Below are positions 1-11,941 of a stretch of DNA of 64,000 nucleotides, piece after piece. The notes beneath the pieces were generated by a model. The model made no database searches. It saw only the letters and a program-made list of their open reading frames with translations, and was not told the DNA's origin. Position numbers and translations under genes: made by a program. Source of the stretch: Hetaerina americana (taxonomy: Eukaryota; Arthropoda; Insecta; Odonata; Calopterygidae); the NCBI GenBank assembly GCA_022747635.1, contig JAKTNV010000001.1:24227490-24291489 (forward strand). The letters run 5' to 3'. The stretch's first letter is position 1. The number at the start of each line of letters is the position of its first letter.

Positions 1-395
1 CTGTTTGATGTATTTCCGGCTTTATCCGGTAAACTGAAGGAAATAAATGAAGTAGCCACGTTTCACGCACCATACGTATATCTTAGTAGTTACTTACAGA
101 GCAGTGCACACGCTTGGTTGGTCCTTAGCATCTGTGTCGTAGTCATTATCCACTCGAGGTGGGGGAATTTCGGTGGGGTGTGTTCTTTTAAAGTGAAAAA
201 TTACTTCACTTTCAGCAGTAAAAAACCGGGTTAAGGTAAGATTTCAATGAGGTCAGAGAGATCATACTACGGACTCTTAAGCCCAGACAAACTTAACGTA
301 AGATATCCTTGTTTTTCGCACTTTATATTACATTAACTCGTTAATTAACTTTCTAATTACCTTAATTTCTTTCCAAATGCCTATTCTTTTCCTCC
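1..395. other. unassigned AT-rich DNA
   Basis: I see no open frame with family motifs, no RNA gene and no clear repeat here. Confidence 0.4.
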
Positions 396-760
396 ATCTA
401 CGTGGCTTTCTCAGTATTTTCCCATTTTTATAACACCATCTTCAGAATCCCATTGCCTCTCAGTATTTTCTGAATCCTCTTTCCTTCTTTCTTTGAATTT
501 CAAGTAAACAACTCTCCTCCCCTCATACCATGCCTAAAGAACTACATTGCTGGTATCCTTTTGTGTCCATTGTATTGTTATTTCAATACTTTTCAACGCC
601 GCATTTCAAAAGTCTCCAATGTGCACTCACCCTTTTGCCTCAGCAACCAAGTTTCCGTTCGGTACAAAACTCTGCACCATATAAGTACGTTCACCTTTAC
701 ACTAGGTGTTTGCCATCAACAAGGTGTCTTGAAGACGACTGAAGTTCCCTCTATCTAAAA
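396..760 (-). repeat. eroded RTE retrotransposon 3' part
   Basis: Read on the minus strand this aligns by eye with the C-terminal coding part of the RTE copies at 40-46 kb. Shared blocks include CATACCATGCCTA, TTTGTGTCCATT and ATTTCAAAAG followed by CTCCAA. Many substitutions and indels have destroyed the frame, so it is an old relic of a diverged subfamily. Confidence 0.55.
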
Positions 761-781
761 CATTTTTAATCTGCACTTTTC

Positions 782-1000
782 CTTACAAATTTTTTGACTG
801 CATTGCCCTATTTTCTCACTAACATTCTCCCCTCTATCACAATCTTTAACACCCAATTGTCAATCAATATACTTTTCATCCATTTTCACTGTGTCCTTAT
901 AAATCCTCCCAGCATTCCCCTCTCCTACCCCACTGGACCTAGCATCTCCTTATTTGTTTTTCTTTCTGTCCACTTCACGATAAAATCTTCAGAATGTTAA
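782..1000 (-). repeat. eroded RTE 3' end, second fragment
   Basis: The plus strand reads ACATTCTCCCCTCTATCACA, close to the reverse complement of the RTE C-terminus (EGRMLGKR region) found at 43.8 kb. The following 180 bp track the same copy up to the TGTCCACTTCAC block. It is a separate fragment from the one at 396-760 because the same part of the element is present twice in the same orientation. Confidence 0.65.
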
Positions 1001-2534
1001 AATGAAGGAAATTGCCCATTGGTTTTTTAACTAAAATTCTATTCGAGTTTGTGCTGTGGAAAACATAAATCTTGGGGGCGTTGATTATCTTAATCTCTGA
1101 AATGTATTTTAGCTATTCTAATGAACGTTTTTATTGGCGATATAAGAGAATGGCTTATTAGAGTTCTGTCAACAGGAGATATATTTAAGGAAACTCTATA
1201 TAAATGTTGACTCACGGAGCCCAATTTTTTAGGAATTTCACTCGATAAGAAGTACTCCAGGGATACTACTTTGAAAATTTCAGAATACCTCTAATTAGAG
1301 TGGCCCTATGAGGCCAGGGAGTATAAATATCGGGAGTGTATTAATACCCATTTCTGCTGTCGGCGTTTTTCCTTCTATATTTGTAATCTTGAACGGCTGG
1401 CGGCTGTGTAAGAGTGAGGAGGGAATTGAAATCGTCTTCGCGAAAGACTACTCCCCTAATCATGCGAGAGACTCTCCGCTATGATTGGAGATAATCAGTT
1501 CCCCACAATCTTGGCCACGTTGGAGGGGTGAACTTTTGCCTCCTACTGAGCATTTTAGTACGTTTGCGCGAATTTAAGGAAAACTTTCGACGAGCTCTTA
1601 ATAGCCAACGGAGTGATTTCGGATCGCACCCGTTCTCCCCCATTCCCTCCTCGTTCCAAACCCCTCCCCCTCCTCGAGGTCTGCATCTCTCAGGAGATGA
1701 TTCTCGCGCGCCAGAAAACCGAATTTATCGCGCTCTCCTCCCGGGCATGTTGAACTTCACGGATTAACTGGCGTTCGTTCCAACATCCTTCGATTGCTGG
1801 AGAACGGGTGGAGGTGGGTGACGCCGATATATTTTCAGGTTTATGCTATTAGACCATCTGGTGGCAAAATCATTTTCCAACCACTATTTCTCGTTAGGGT
1901 TAAAGCCGTTACGGCATTACATATAATCAAGGCTCTGGGCGTGGTTCGAAGCCCGCCGACTTGAGTTTGATGGGTCGACTCGTGGATAATTTCCTGCTTG
2001 TTTGCTCGGCGACGTCGTCCTTGAAATTACTCATTAGATATTTAGGAACGATGACTCAAACATAAATGTTCTTTTATTTGTTTCTCCTTAAATGTCAAAT
2101 ATCATGTTTCTCCATTGTTTTTTTCTCAGGAATGGTCCATTTTTTCTTCTTTTCGGTTTTGATTGCCAAAACAGCGGTTCAAGTAGCATTTGAAATCCTT
2201 CATCTCAAGGCAAAAAGAGACATTTCATCTTCCTCACTGGATGACACAATGTTACTTAAACCTTGTTTCACGAGTATTACTTCGATTATAATAATTAAGA
2301 ATATCACATTTGAAAACCATGCTTGGAAATAAGTTACAGTCGAAGTGATAATTAGAAATTTTTTCCCACAGGGTGTTAAAAAAACTAAAGGGAAGAAAAA
2401 AATAATTGAAATTCATTCACTTTACTGCAGGCAAATATTCCTAAATGATCGCTCTAGCGCAGGATTTTTCAGGGTTGTCCCGATCCTTACTTGGGGTGCC
2501 ACGCGTAGAACATACTTCAACTGGAATACAGGTG
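1001..2534. other. unassigned intergenic or intronic DNA
   Basis: Only short open frames without recognisable motifs. No repeat shared with the rest of the window was noticed. Confidence 0.35.
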
Positions 2535-2990
2535 AACATCCCATTACCAATCAAGATGTTCTGCATCAATATTTCCTGCCTCCTTTTCATTTCTCCCGGC
2601 TCTGAGAATGAATGTTACTTGGATCCCTCTCCTCCTCAACCATCCCTAGTATTTCCTCCTTTGTTTTCCTTTCTGTGAATTTCCATCCTTCTTTGCACCA
2701 ACATTATCTCAAAAGCCTCAAATAAACGCCTATCTTCTTGATGACCCATGTTTCCTCGCTTTACTAAATCATACTAGTACCAAAGTTTCCACTAATACAG
2801 TCTTAGAATCTTTAATCAACTCCCTCCTCCTTGTGAATGATCAGCTCGACGAAATTCTAATTTTCCAGCTACTTTTATTAACATGTTCCAAAACACTGCC
2901 AAGATTGTCAATATCTTTCACCTGCCCTAATTTTACCCCACCTATTTTATCGTTTAGCTAAGCTTGCTTTTCTGCTGAAAAAACTTGAAG
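2535..2990 (-). repeat. eroded RTE C-terminal region
   Basis: The minus strand follows the RTE reverse-transcriptase C-terminal region block by block: TTTCCTGCCTCC, CATCCCTAGTATTTCCTCC, TCAAAAGCCTC, AACTCCCTCCTCCTTGTGAA and TCCAAAACACTGCC on the plus strand all have close counterparts at 43.85-44.25 kb. Frames are broken. Confidence 0.7.
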
Positions 2991-3033
2991 GCATTTGTTT
3001 TGTTTGAATTGATGTAAGAAGCAAAAGTGTATT

Positions 3034-3242
3034 TCTACATCTACATAATAACCCGCCGCCCGCCGCAAGGGCGTGTGGCGGGAATTGTTAGGTCACCACC
3101 CGTAAAAGAGAACAAAATCACATGCAAAATCAAAACATCTATGAAAACCTTACACTCAAAGTGGCGTATACATTCATGCAAAATCCCCCACACTTTCACG
3201 CGTGCAAATACATATACTATCAACTAACAAGCAAATGCACCT
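3034..3242 (-). repeat. 3' UTR fragment of the CR1-like LINE
   Basis: On the minus strand this matches the 3' UTR of the LINE at 61.25-61.49 kb: the GTTAGTTG block, the GC-rich CCGCCACACGCCCTTGCGGC block and the terminal GTAGATGTAGA tail are all present in order. No coding part remains. This is a typical 5'-truncated LINE insertion. Confidence 0.7.
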
Positions 3243-4211
3243 TAGAATGTAGTAAAATTTATCCAATAACGTATAAGCTAAAATTGGAAAATTAAGAAGG
3301 CCGAAATTCTTCTACTGCATGGGCATGCACCATAAAATGGTCTCTACCCCCTAAGACATAGGTAGGGAATGTGACACAACGCTGCAGGCAGCGGAAGGGT
3401 ACTCCCCCCCCCCTACAGATAGAGACGCAGGACGGAAGAGGAAACTTAAAAACAAACAAAGCAGAGCAAGCCCATTTTTTTCAGAAAATGCACGAAAAAG
3501 CAGGCGATGATCGTTTTTGAGTAAAATGTTTTGAAATCCCAACTACTCCTGAGTGAAATACTGAGGTGTTGTAGATTTATGGCAAACGGGATCGAGAGAT
3601 TTGTCGTCGGAAACAATTTCATGAAAATGTCAAATGCATAGCGCACAATATGTTCCCGAAACAACCGTCGCGAGGTAAACGGCGTAAACGTCTCAAGATA
3701 AATCCTTAGGATTTACTTTGTGTTGGTTTTTTTTAAGAGAGCGACGGGAAAATGAGGCTTTGCGAAACGGCGGAAATACCTCTCTTGTCACGCGGTGTCA
3801 TAACATTTCAAAGGTAAAATGCTTTGAACGGTCGCGGCCCCTCGCGTTGAAATCGCAACGCCCGCGTGTGCAGGCTTTTCTTCTATTCGGATAGCCTTTG
3901 AGACAAGAAGGTATCGTCTCTGTTTAGTTTCCAACCCCATTCCCGCTTTTTCGTTGCCGAGATTTACTCCTTCTCACCACCCACCCCTTAAACAACACCA
4001 CCCTCACTTGAGCAGTCGCACACACAAAATGATTTTTGATTAGCGGAATTGGACCCGACCTAAGAGGAAGAATGCTGATTTTCCTTCGCGTCTTCTCACC
4101 TTCTGACCTCTGTTCGACCAAATATTTGGGAGTAACTTTCCTCAAAGAAGAGTTAGTTTTTCGTGTCACATAATCCGGATCGCCCTCATTATGTTAACTC
4201 ATAGATAAATT
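3243..4211. other. unassigned DNA
   Basis: No supported gene or repeat. Includes a short C-run near 3,405-3,413. Confidence 0.35.
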
Positions 4212-4529
4212 GGTAGTAGTAGTTTTTATGGGAGGCGACCGAAAGTTGAGACCACTTGCACCATTTGGGATGGATGGGAAAGGATGAATGTGAATGGTGG
4301 AGAGAAACCCTACCTACTTATCCTTAGCCTACTTATGTCAAAAGGCGCCAAGGGGTCCGCAGCTTAACGTCCCATCCGACGGACGTCGTGCTGACTCAAA
4401 GTGCTCTCCACAAAGTACCTCAAGTAGGGATCGGGATACCACTGAAAAATATTTGTTGTCTCCAGGATTTGAACCCGGGCCCTTTCGGTGGGAATCTTGT
4501 ACGTTAGCTACCACACCACTCCGATCCCC
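4212..4529 (-). repeat. SINE-1, tRNA-derived, near full length
   Basis: This is the reverse complement of the SINE at 50,798-51,107. On the minus strand it starts with GGGGATCGGAGTGGTGTGG (A-box-like) and then GGGTTCAAATCC (B box), the pol III promoter layout of a tRNA-derived SINE. It continues through the shared body block CTTGGCGCCTTTTGACATAA and ends in an (ACT)n tail, seen on the plus strand as TAGTAGTAGT at 4,213-4,222. Confidence 0.85.
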
Positions 4530-5844
4530 TGGATTAATGCTATATTGAGAATAATCAATTAGCAACTGTTAACGTGACCACTTTATCCAATTGCGACATT
4601 ATTAAATACATTTTTATAAATACACAGTAATATTCCGCGCATTCGATAGTTTCCATGTTATCCCTTCATCCCTCTTACCCCTTAAAGTACAATTGCATTA
4701 TACTCAAGTTAGGGCCTAACTGGTCTTAGGTCCTCTTTGTTGAGATGTCCGCCGTCTGTGTCACGTAATTGAACCTGGTGATTATATTTTACATCTTAAG
4801 GATCATTCAGATTTCCTCCGATGTTTCGGATCTGATCAACTAATCAACGCCTGGGAAATCATCAGTGCTAGTAAATCATTAAGAATCATCAGTGCTAGTA
4901 AATTCGTTTTATTTTTTTCCTTACACAATTTAAAACTATAGTTTTCAGTTTTTTCCCTTTGATAAACTTCTGAGTTTTAATATTCATGTTGTATTTCAAT
5001 CTTTTCCATAATTTGCCTCGACTCGTATGTATAATTTATTAGTCTCAGCAGAGATCAAAAGACTGCCATTTTTCTTTGAGTAATTGTGTACCAGACCGAG
5101 GGGTGAGAGTGATCCGACTCGTTACCATGGCGACGGCGACGCTGACGCCTGAGCCAACAGCACTTTTGGAACCTCGCATTTTTCTGCAGCATGCTAATCC
5201 GGGAGCATCACGTTCCGTCATAGGCAGATGCGTTGTGCGAACTGAATATTGAGTGGAAAAAGGCCCAGGCGTCGAGAGACCTTCTCAGTCGAGATTTCGC
5301 GACTCGTTCAAATTTATGGACGAATGTCGAACTTTTATGGGGCGTGTTTTGCTTACGATTCAATAATATTCATCCACAGATCACACAACCTTATTCCCTC
5401 TCACCCCTTGACATCTCGTTCCTAGTAAAGAGAGAGGAGGCATCCTCTTTCCCCTCTGCTCTCCCGCCAATTACTCCATAATATTCACTTCCATCCCTTC
5501 CGCGAGGTTGGGTAGCGTCATGGAAAGAAAAAAAGCGTTGAATTGACTAAAGATAGATGGTAATATATATGTTGCGAAGATGTGTTTCTAAGAATTTACT
5601 TATGCTGTGATCTCATTCCGTTTTCGAAAAAATAAATAATTCAAAAATTTAGCTTCCAATCCATTTAAGATGTTAATTTTGGTAAGGTTAAAGTCGAATC
5701 TTTGGTCATACCGTCAGTGAATGCGTAACTTCGATACATTTTTTATGCCCTTAATCTTTTAAGATATATCCTGCTTTTTCTCGGCATTTCTTGCTTAAAG
5801 AATCACTTTTGCGTCTTCTCCAATTTTAGGAATAAGAATAAATG
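4530..5844. other. unassigned DNA with a CpG-containing patch
   Basis: No supported gene. A CpG-rich patch lies around 5,090-5,260. An imperfect 15-bp direct repeat (ATCATCAGTGCTAGT) occurs near 4,859 and 4,886. Confidence 0.35.
5121..5134. promoter_or_regulatory. X-box-like palindrome (RFX-type)
   Basis: GTTACCATGGCGAC is one base off the RFX X-box consensus GTNRCC-N2-RGYAAC. It sits in a CpG-rich patch, but no gene is visible next to it, so this is only a motif match and may be chance. Confidence 0.2.
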
Positions 5845-6185
5845 GTGGCAAGAATGGAAAAGATGTAATGAACAGAAAGGAAAATAAAAAAAGGAAGAGG
5901 TGGTAGGTATGGTGAAATGGGTAGGGGAGAGATGGTTGTTACGAGAAATCCAAAGAAGGCAGGAAAGATGGATTCAGAGCATTTTGAATGATAATGGGAT
6001 GCTGGAGGATACTATGATATATCTCGTTCGTATAGAGGGGAGAACGTTAGACAAGCGAGGAAAGGGCAGGAATGTGATAGGCATGTTGGATAGATTTAAA
6101 GGAAGAAATAAGTTTTCGGGATTGAAATTGGGTTTATTTGCGTGGAGTGGGGTGTCAGATAGTAAATTACTTGACGGTGCAAAAA
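5845..6185 (+). repeat. eroded RTE 3' end
   Basis: The open frame 5,900-6,190 reads LREIQRRQERWIQ, then GRTLDKRGKGRNVIGMLDRF. This parallels [12 protein letters not shown] and [20 protein letters not shown] at the C-terminus of the RTE copies at 43.7-46.0 kb. Only the last roughly 95 codons survive, so it is a 5'-truncated, diverged copy and not a gene. Confidence 0.8.
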
Positions 6186-6489
6186 AATAGCAACATTAAA
6201 GAAAGTATTCCGGAATTAACTCCGCGTTGGTCCATATTTTTGGTACAACAGTTTCGCTGGCGTTGCAGTCGGCACCAAAAAATACAATTGCGCCCCTTTG
6301 CCATCGCACCTGAACCTGAGCAACCCACTATTGGCTTGACCGTAGGATTCGAAAACGCGTAACTCATCTTATAAGAAAACCATTATTTCCCTTGACTCAT
6401 TCAGGAAGCCATATAAATCCACAATAAATCCATCAACTTCATTGGAGAAGATAGTAACTAGGCTTTCCAGCGCTTGGAAACGCGTCTTC

Positions 6490-6710
6490 AACCAAATAAC
6501 CCCAACAGCCAATCAGAGAGCACCGAAGCAGACCATTTAAAAAATTGACCAATCAGAGAGCACCTGAGCAGAGGTATTAAGGACGGACAAAAACCAGCAT
6601 CAATCGCTTCTGGCCTGAAGACGCCAACTGCTACGCCGGGGAAACTGCCTTCCCAGAAATATGGGCACACGCGGAGGAAATCCCGGAAGACTTATGTCTT
6701 TAATATCTGT
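6490..6710 (+). repeat. old Penelope-type terminal repeat remnant
   Basis: Two copies of CCAATCAGAGAGCACC-like sequence (near 6,510 and 6,550) precede CTGAAGA (6,615-6,621) and GAAAC (6,641-6,645), the order seen in PLE terminal repeats. TTCTGG (6,608-6,613) can pair with CCAGAA (6,653-6,658) as a hammerhead stem I. Stem II is no longer convincing. The identification is from layout only. Confidence 0.4.
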
Positions 6711-7984
6711 GCACCACGGAAGCTTTCACAGGTAGTCTAGCGATGTTCTTTCTGCGTCCATCGTAAAGCTACCATAAATATAGTAGGCTACCAAATTATA
6801 ATAGGAGTACGAAATTCTTTATGATATTTTCCTCATTGTTATTTTTTTGCTATGGTTTGTTACTTTAAGACATTAGAATCTCTTTGTTGGATCTCAGCCG
6901 CCACGTTTTGAATCACTAATGAAATTTAATAACCAAAGGTTATCGTCACGAATGCAAATGAAGGCAAGTTCCGAGAGACAGAGGTAATTTCCAGAAAATT
7001 TCCCGAAACTAACCGAATCGATCTGAATCTCCATCATGCATGAATTCAATCTGTATTTGAATGAATAATGCCGGTATTTCGCCTTAGAAGCCTTCTTTCA
7101 CGATCGGTATCTACAAAAGAAAGGAAATGATAATGACCGTGGTCCCAGGAGTTACTAGGAATGAGGAAAAACTCGTAAGTCGTTTTGAATTTCATTCATA
7201 TCTCTTTGCATTTCATCTTAGCCGTCCCTTTATTTAAATGTTATCGTAAATTTCTTAATAGAAATTTTGCAAGTCTCCCCATTGCCCATTTTAGCACCGG
7301 TCGTAATGAGTACGTTGGTGTCGTGTGAATCACGAAAATCGCTCGAGAAACGGAAACACACAAGTCCAAGTAAATAAAGGATACCCTTTCCCTTCTGTCC
7401 CATACGAAAAGGGTCGTCTCGTGCCCGGAGCTTAGTGGGGTCACCTCCCGCTGCTTCCATAGCTTCCCCTTCCTTTCCATCACCGCAATCCACACACCCC
7501 CACCCACCTACTCCTGTTTAAAGTTCACTCAAAGCCTAATCTCTATTTATATTTTATCTACCTATCTCCCTTTACGCGTTTTTACGATCATTCCTTAACC
7601 CTTCAACGCCTACCAGGAAACGGGGTTGCCTCTGCTGCTAACCTGTACAAATAGAACATAAATACAAACAGTGATGTTGCGATAAACACTAACTAAAGTT
7701 ATCAACCCGAAGGTTGGTTTGATGGGGTAGAGCTCAACTATTACAAAACCTAACAGGGTGTGAAGTTCACATAGGAATAGAGTTAAGGGGCCAGCTCCTT
7801 TCTTTATGTGTTTTCTATGGTTACCAAGGAATATCTGCTACTGAGAAGAAATTGTTGATGGTGGATAAAGGTGACAAAAGGGAATTAATTGCTGATGTCA
7901 TTATCACCAATAATCCTTATAGTAGTATAACTAAGATTAACAACCCGAATTTTTTGATAGTTAGATTAAAAAAATGTGCCAAAA
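6711..7984. other. unassigned DNA
   Basis: No supported gene or repeat in this stretch. Confidence 0.35.
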
Positions 7985-8883
7985 ATTAGGAGAGTTCTCA
8001 TTTCAACGAATATCGTATTGGTCGACCTAATGAGGTGACTACTCCGGGAACGGTGACGAAAATCCGAAAAGTACTACTGGATAATGGTCGATTGAAATTG
8101 CGCGAGCTAGCAGACATAATAGGGATTTCAAAAAGTGCGATACATTGCATATTAACTGAAAATTTGGGCATGAGCAAGCTGTGTGCAAAATGGGTGTCGC
8201 GTTTGCTCACACTCGAGCAAAACCAGTGTCGTGAAGATGTTTCAATTGTTTAGCAAAGTTTCATCGCAACAAGGCAGAATTTTCGCGCCGTTTCATAACC
8301 ATGGATAAAACATGAGTCCATTACTTCACACCTGAGACAAAAGAACAATCCAAACAATGGATTTAAAAGGGGGAGAACCAACTCCAAAGAAGGCGAAGAC
8401 TGTTTCATCTGCAGGCAAGGTCATGGCCTCGATTTTTGGGATGCGCGCAGGTTAATTTTCATTTTAATTTTCAACGATCTTGAAAACTAAAGGAAATACT
8501 ATCTATGGTGAGTAAATTGCGAACTTATTGCAAAATTTAAATGAAGAAGTCAAGCAAAAGCGGCCGCATTTGGCTAAGAAGAACGTGTTGTTTCATCAAG
8601 ACCATACACCAGCTCACAATGGCCAAAATTCATGAATTAAAGTTTGAATTGCTTCCTCATGCACCCTATTCGCCAGATTTAGCCCCCTCGGATTATTTTC
8701 TGTTTGAAAACTAGAAAAAATGGCTCGGTGGTCAAATATTTTCCAACCGTGAAGAAGTGATGTCGGCAGTTAATAGCCATTTTGAGGAGCAAGACAGTTC
8801 TTATTATAAAAAGGGCATCGAACTTATTGAACATCGCTGGGAAAAGTGTATAGAGCTGAAAGGAGATTATGTTGAAAAATAAA
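7985..8883 (+). pseudogene. decayed mariner transposase
   Basis: The longest open piece (8,035-8,253) reads KLRELADIIGISKSAIH and ENLGMSKLCAKWVSRLLT, the linker after the helix-turn-helix of DD34D mariner transposases. Further on, in shifting frames, come TMDKTWVHYFTPETKEQSKQ (first Asp), FHQDHTPAH (second Asp), YSPDLAPSDYFLF (third Asp) and the C-terminal ELKGDYVEK. Several frameshifts and stops separate the pieces, and the N-terminus and both inverted repeats were not found. It is a dead, 5'-truncated copy of a different mariner lineage from the one at 10.6 kb. Confidence 0.9.
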
Positions 8884-9492
8884 TACATATTTATCCTAAA
8901 TTTTTGTTTTCTTTCGGGTACTTCTGTGGTTTCCCTCGTAGATGTCAGATATAGGTTATATGTATATTTCATTGCAATGTCTTCCCTATTTACATCAATT
9001 TAATTTGTGAGAAAACTGCTGTTTCACGACAATTTTTTTTCTTATCTTCAATTATTCCTTCATTTTAGACGGGGGCATAGATCCTTAAGTCCAGTTTCAC
9101 ACGATGCTGTTCTCGGGAGTGTTCGGAAGGCAAAGTTTTCATTAGCGTGCGCCAAGTTTCTCAAAAGTACCGAGCGACCGATTTTGCCGTGTAAATAGTT
9201 ATTTCTAACGCTAAAACAAGTCTGTAATGCGTGGTGGTTTGTTCGAACTTCTCCTTCCTCGGCTAATTCGATTTCTCCCTTCGGGTATCTTCGCAGTCCT
9301 AGTCTTGCATGGGTGGCAGGGACGGCTTCTTATCTCCTCCTGAACTTAACCAAGAGTCGCGAAAGGAAGTTCTTCCTCTCCTTGGACTTCCTGAGTTCCG
9401 CGTAGAAGGACTTGTGCACGCGGACTGATGTCTCAATTAAGTTCGAACTAAATAGATTATCCATATATTAGTCTCTGTCGACTCTCCCTCCT

Positions 9493-9529
<37 letters not shown>

Positions 9530-9777
9530 GCATCAACACAAAAACTCCGCGATCACCTAGAAGGTGTGTGGCAGAGGGCGAAAACGCCAGGCGAAAAGAT
9601 TATTAGCTGAGGGAGAGGGTGATTTAGGGGTTGAGGGAAGAGGGATGAAAAAGTATTCCTGAAATTATCGTTCTACTGTGTTATCAGAAGCAAAACCCAC
9701 ACCAATGTATGAACCCACCAATTGATAACCAATTTATACCAATAAAGACACCAATTGATAAACGTATATTGTTCACG
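8884..9777. other. unassigned DNA with a CT microsatellite
   Basis: A (CT)n run occupies about 9,497-9,526. CACCTAGAAGGTGTGTGGCA near 9,555 weakly resembles the GC-rich block of the LINE 3' UTR. An ACCAATTGATAA direct repeat occurs twice near 9,718-9,761. No gene was seen. Confidence 0.35.
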
Positions 9778-10048
9778 GTAGTAGCATTTAGGGGAGGCGA
9801 CCGACAGCTGAGGTCATTTGCGCCATAGGGGATGGACAGGAAAGGATGAAGGGTGGAGAGAAACCCGGCGTCGGCATTAGCCTACTCTTAACGAAAGGCG
9901 CCAAGGGGTCCGCAGCTTAACGTCCCATCAGACGGACGGCGTGCTCACTCAAAGTGCCCTCCACAAGGCACCTCAAGTAGGGATCGAGATACCTCTGAAA
10001 AATATTCAACACCGCCGGGATTTCAACCCGGGCCTTCTGGGTGGGCAG
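9778..10048 (-). repeat. SINE-1, 5'-truncated
   Basis: Same family as 4,212-4,529 and 50,798-51,107. The minus strand carries the B-box-like GGGTTGAAATCC and the whole body to the (ACT)n tail (plus strand GGTAGTAGCA), but the A-box end is missing. The right edge abuts the tandem tRNA-like repeat. Confidence 0.85.
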
Positions 10049-10049
10049 A

Positions 10050-10590
10050 AAGAGCCTCTATTGTGTTCGTCCTTTATGTGTGTTCCTACCCCTTTTCCTT
10101 ATATCTGTTTCTATATATATGAGTATTTATTCGCCGTTTGGCGGGATTTCGTGTTTGAATGTGTATTTGGCCAATGTGGCTCATCTCTTTCTTCTGGCTA
10201 TGCGTGCCACGAAACGCACTGTTCCTTTTCTGTATGATGTTGTATGAATTCTAAACCACAGTCCTTTTCTCTTGTGTGTGGTCTCTATTTTTCCTTTGGT
10301 GGGTGAAAGAGTCCCCTGACGCCATCTCTTGGCTAAAGAATCGGGGCGCTTGGCGACATATTAGACCCACGGATCTCAGGGTAAATTACGTTTCCTCGAT
10401 AGCTCAAGTGGTTAAGAGCATCCGCCCGGCAAGTGGAAAGATCCGGTGTACGAGTCCCAGTCAAGGAAATATTTTTACTCTTGTGACCCGTACGATTCCG
10501 CCTTCCCCACCTCTATTGTGTTCGTCCTTTATGTGTGTTCCTATCCCTTTTCCTTATATCTGTTTCTATATACATGAGTATATATAAGTA
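10050..10590 (+). repeat. tandem tRNA-like/spacer repeat, about 450-bp period
   Basis: A block starting CTCTATTGTGTTCGTCCTTT and running to TATATACATGAGTAT occurs at 10,055 and again at 10,505, about 451 bp apart and almost identical. Between the two lie a body region and an 80-bp tRNA-like head (10,391-10,470). The same order spacer-head-spacer occurs on the minus strand at 56.25-56.70 kb, so the repeat exists as more than one unit in a row. Confidence 0.7.
10391..10470 (+). repeat. tRNA-like head (pseudo-tRNA)
   Basis: The ends TTTCCT and AGGAAA pair as an acceptor stem. GCTC/GAGC pair as a D stem with an A-box-like AGCTCAAGTGG. TCCGC/GTGGA pair as an anticodon stem. The B-box-like region GTACGAGTCC is imperfect, the T stem is poor, and the base before the would-be anticodon is C where tRNAs have U. 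I therefore call it tRNA-derived rather than a working tRNA gene. Confidence 0.6.
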
Positions 10591-10673
10591 TATATATATG
10601 TGTGTATATATATATGTATACTACCTTGATCAAAAAGTTCCCGGAATTTATTCAGAAAATTAAAAATACAAGT

Positions 10674-11398
10674 TTATTCATCTAAATCTATATTGTCCCC
10701 TTCAAAGTAATCCCCATCGACTGCAACACACTTATGCCAGCGCTTGATCCAATCCTCGAAACATTTTTTATATTCGGTTTTCGGTATGTCCATCAGTGCT
10801 TCCTGCGATTTTTCCATTACTTCCTCTCGGCTGCTAAAACGCGTTCCCCGTAATGGTTTTTTAACTCGATTGAACAGAAAGAAGTCACAGGGAGCCAAAT
10901 CAGGTGAATTCGGTGGCTGTTGGATGGTATTTGTTGCATTTTTCGTCAAAAAATTACGAATAATGATAGCACTGTGCGACGGTGCGTTATCATGGTGCAA
11001 AATCCACGAGTTTTCTGCCCACATTTCTGGTCTCTTTCGGCGAATTGCTTCACGCAAACGTCTCATAACGCCCAAATAATACTCTTTGTTTACTGTCTGG
11101 CCTTCTGGCAAAAATTCATGATGCACTACACCGTTGTAATCCATGAAAACCGTCAGCATTGCCTTCTTTTTTGACTGAAAACGACGTGGTTTTTTTGGTC
11201 TCGGCTCATTTGGTGAACGCCATTCACTTGCCTGATGTCTGGATTGCGTGTCGTACTCATAAACCCACGTCTCGTCTCCAGTAATGATCCTTTTGATGAA
11301 TGTGGGATCGGATTCAGCCTCGCAAATCATGTCTTTTGCGACGTCAACACGGTCTCTTTTTTGCATGAAATTGAGGTCTTTTGGCACCAACTTTGCTG
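10674..11398 (-). pseudogene. mariner transposase, catalytic part
   Basis: This continues the transposase in a shifted frame through the DDE/D domain that cuts and joins DNA. Counting from VPKDLNF, the first Asp is in TGDETWVYEYD, the second in HHDNAPSH and the third in NSPDLAPCDFFLF, with 34 residues between the second and third, which defines DD34D mariner. The domain is open to its natural stop after DGDYFEGDNIDLDE. Apart from the frame break at 11,390-11,402 I see no lesion, so this copy is young. Without the N-terminal domain it should not bind its ends. Confidence 0.92.
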
Positions 11399-11737
11399 CT
11401 AACCCAAATCATTAACCACAATGTCTTGGGCGGATCCATAGGCAATGTTCAAGTCCTCCGCTATTTCTCTGATGGTTAATTTGCGGTTATTGACCAACAT
11501 TTCTTTTACTTTATCAATTTTTTCACCGACTTTCGATGTCGATGGTCTGCCACTGCGTTCATCATCTTCGATTGACTCACGACCACTTCTGAACCGCTCG
11601 TGCCACTGGTAAACGACCGTTTTTTTTAGAGAATCGTTGCCGAAACATTTTTCCAACATTTCCAACGTCCGTGCGCCACTAAATCCGTTTTTTACGCAAA
11701 ATTTAATACAAGTTCGTTGTTGCAAATTTAAATCCAT
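11399..11737 (-). pseudogene. mariner transposase, DNA-binding part
   Basis: This is the N-terminal third of the transposase. The likely start is the Met of MDLNLQQRTCIKFCVKNGF; an open frame extends upstream to 11,806, but that part (LCVCWRFF) does not look like transposase. It carries the paired helix-turn-helix domain that binds the inverted repeats: YQWHERFRSGRESIEDDERS and the linker GRPSTS, then LTIREIAEDLNIAYGSAQDI. It ends DLG-stop. The next frame resumes at AAKLVPKDL, so a short stretch usually linking these is missing. I infer a deletion of about 10 bp that broke the frame. Confidence 0.9.
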
Positions 11738-11941
11738 TTCTGCAATTGTAAAAAATCGCCAACACACACAGAGATAGATGTACTCTTGGCTACGTAACTT
11801 TTGCAAATGTCAAGTTATGACACTAAGATTTAAAGGGAATATCAACAACAGATGTACCAATTTAACAAAAAAAACAGAACTCAAATCGGAACGATGGGAG
11901 CGCCACACGGTGTTTATTCCGGGAACTTTTTGATCAAGGTA

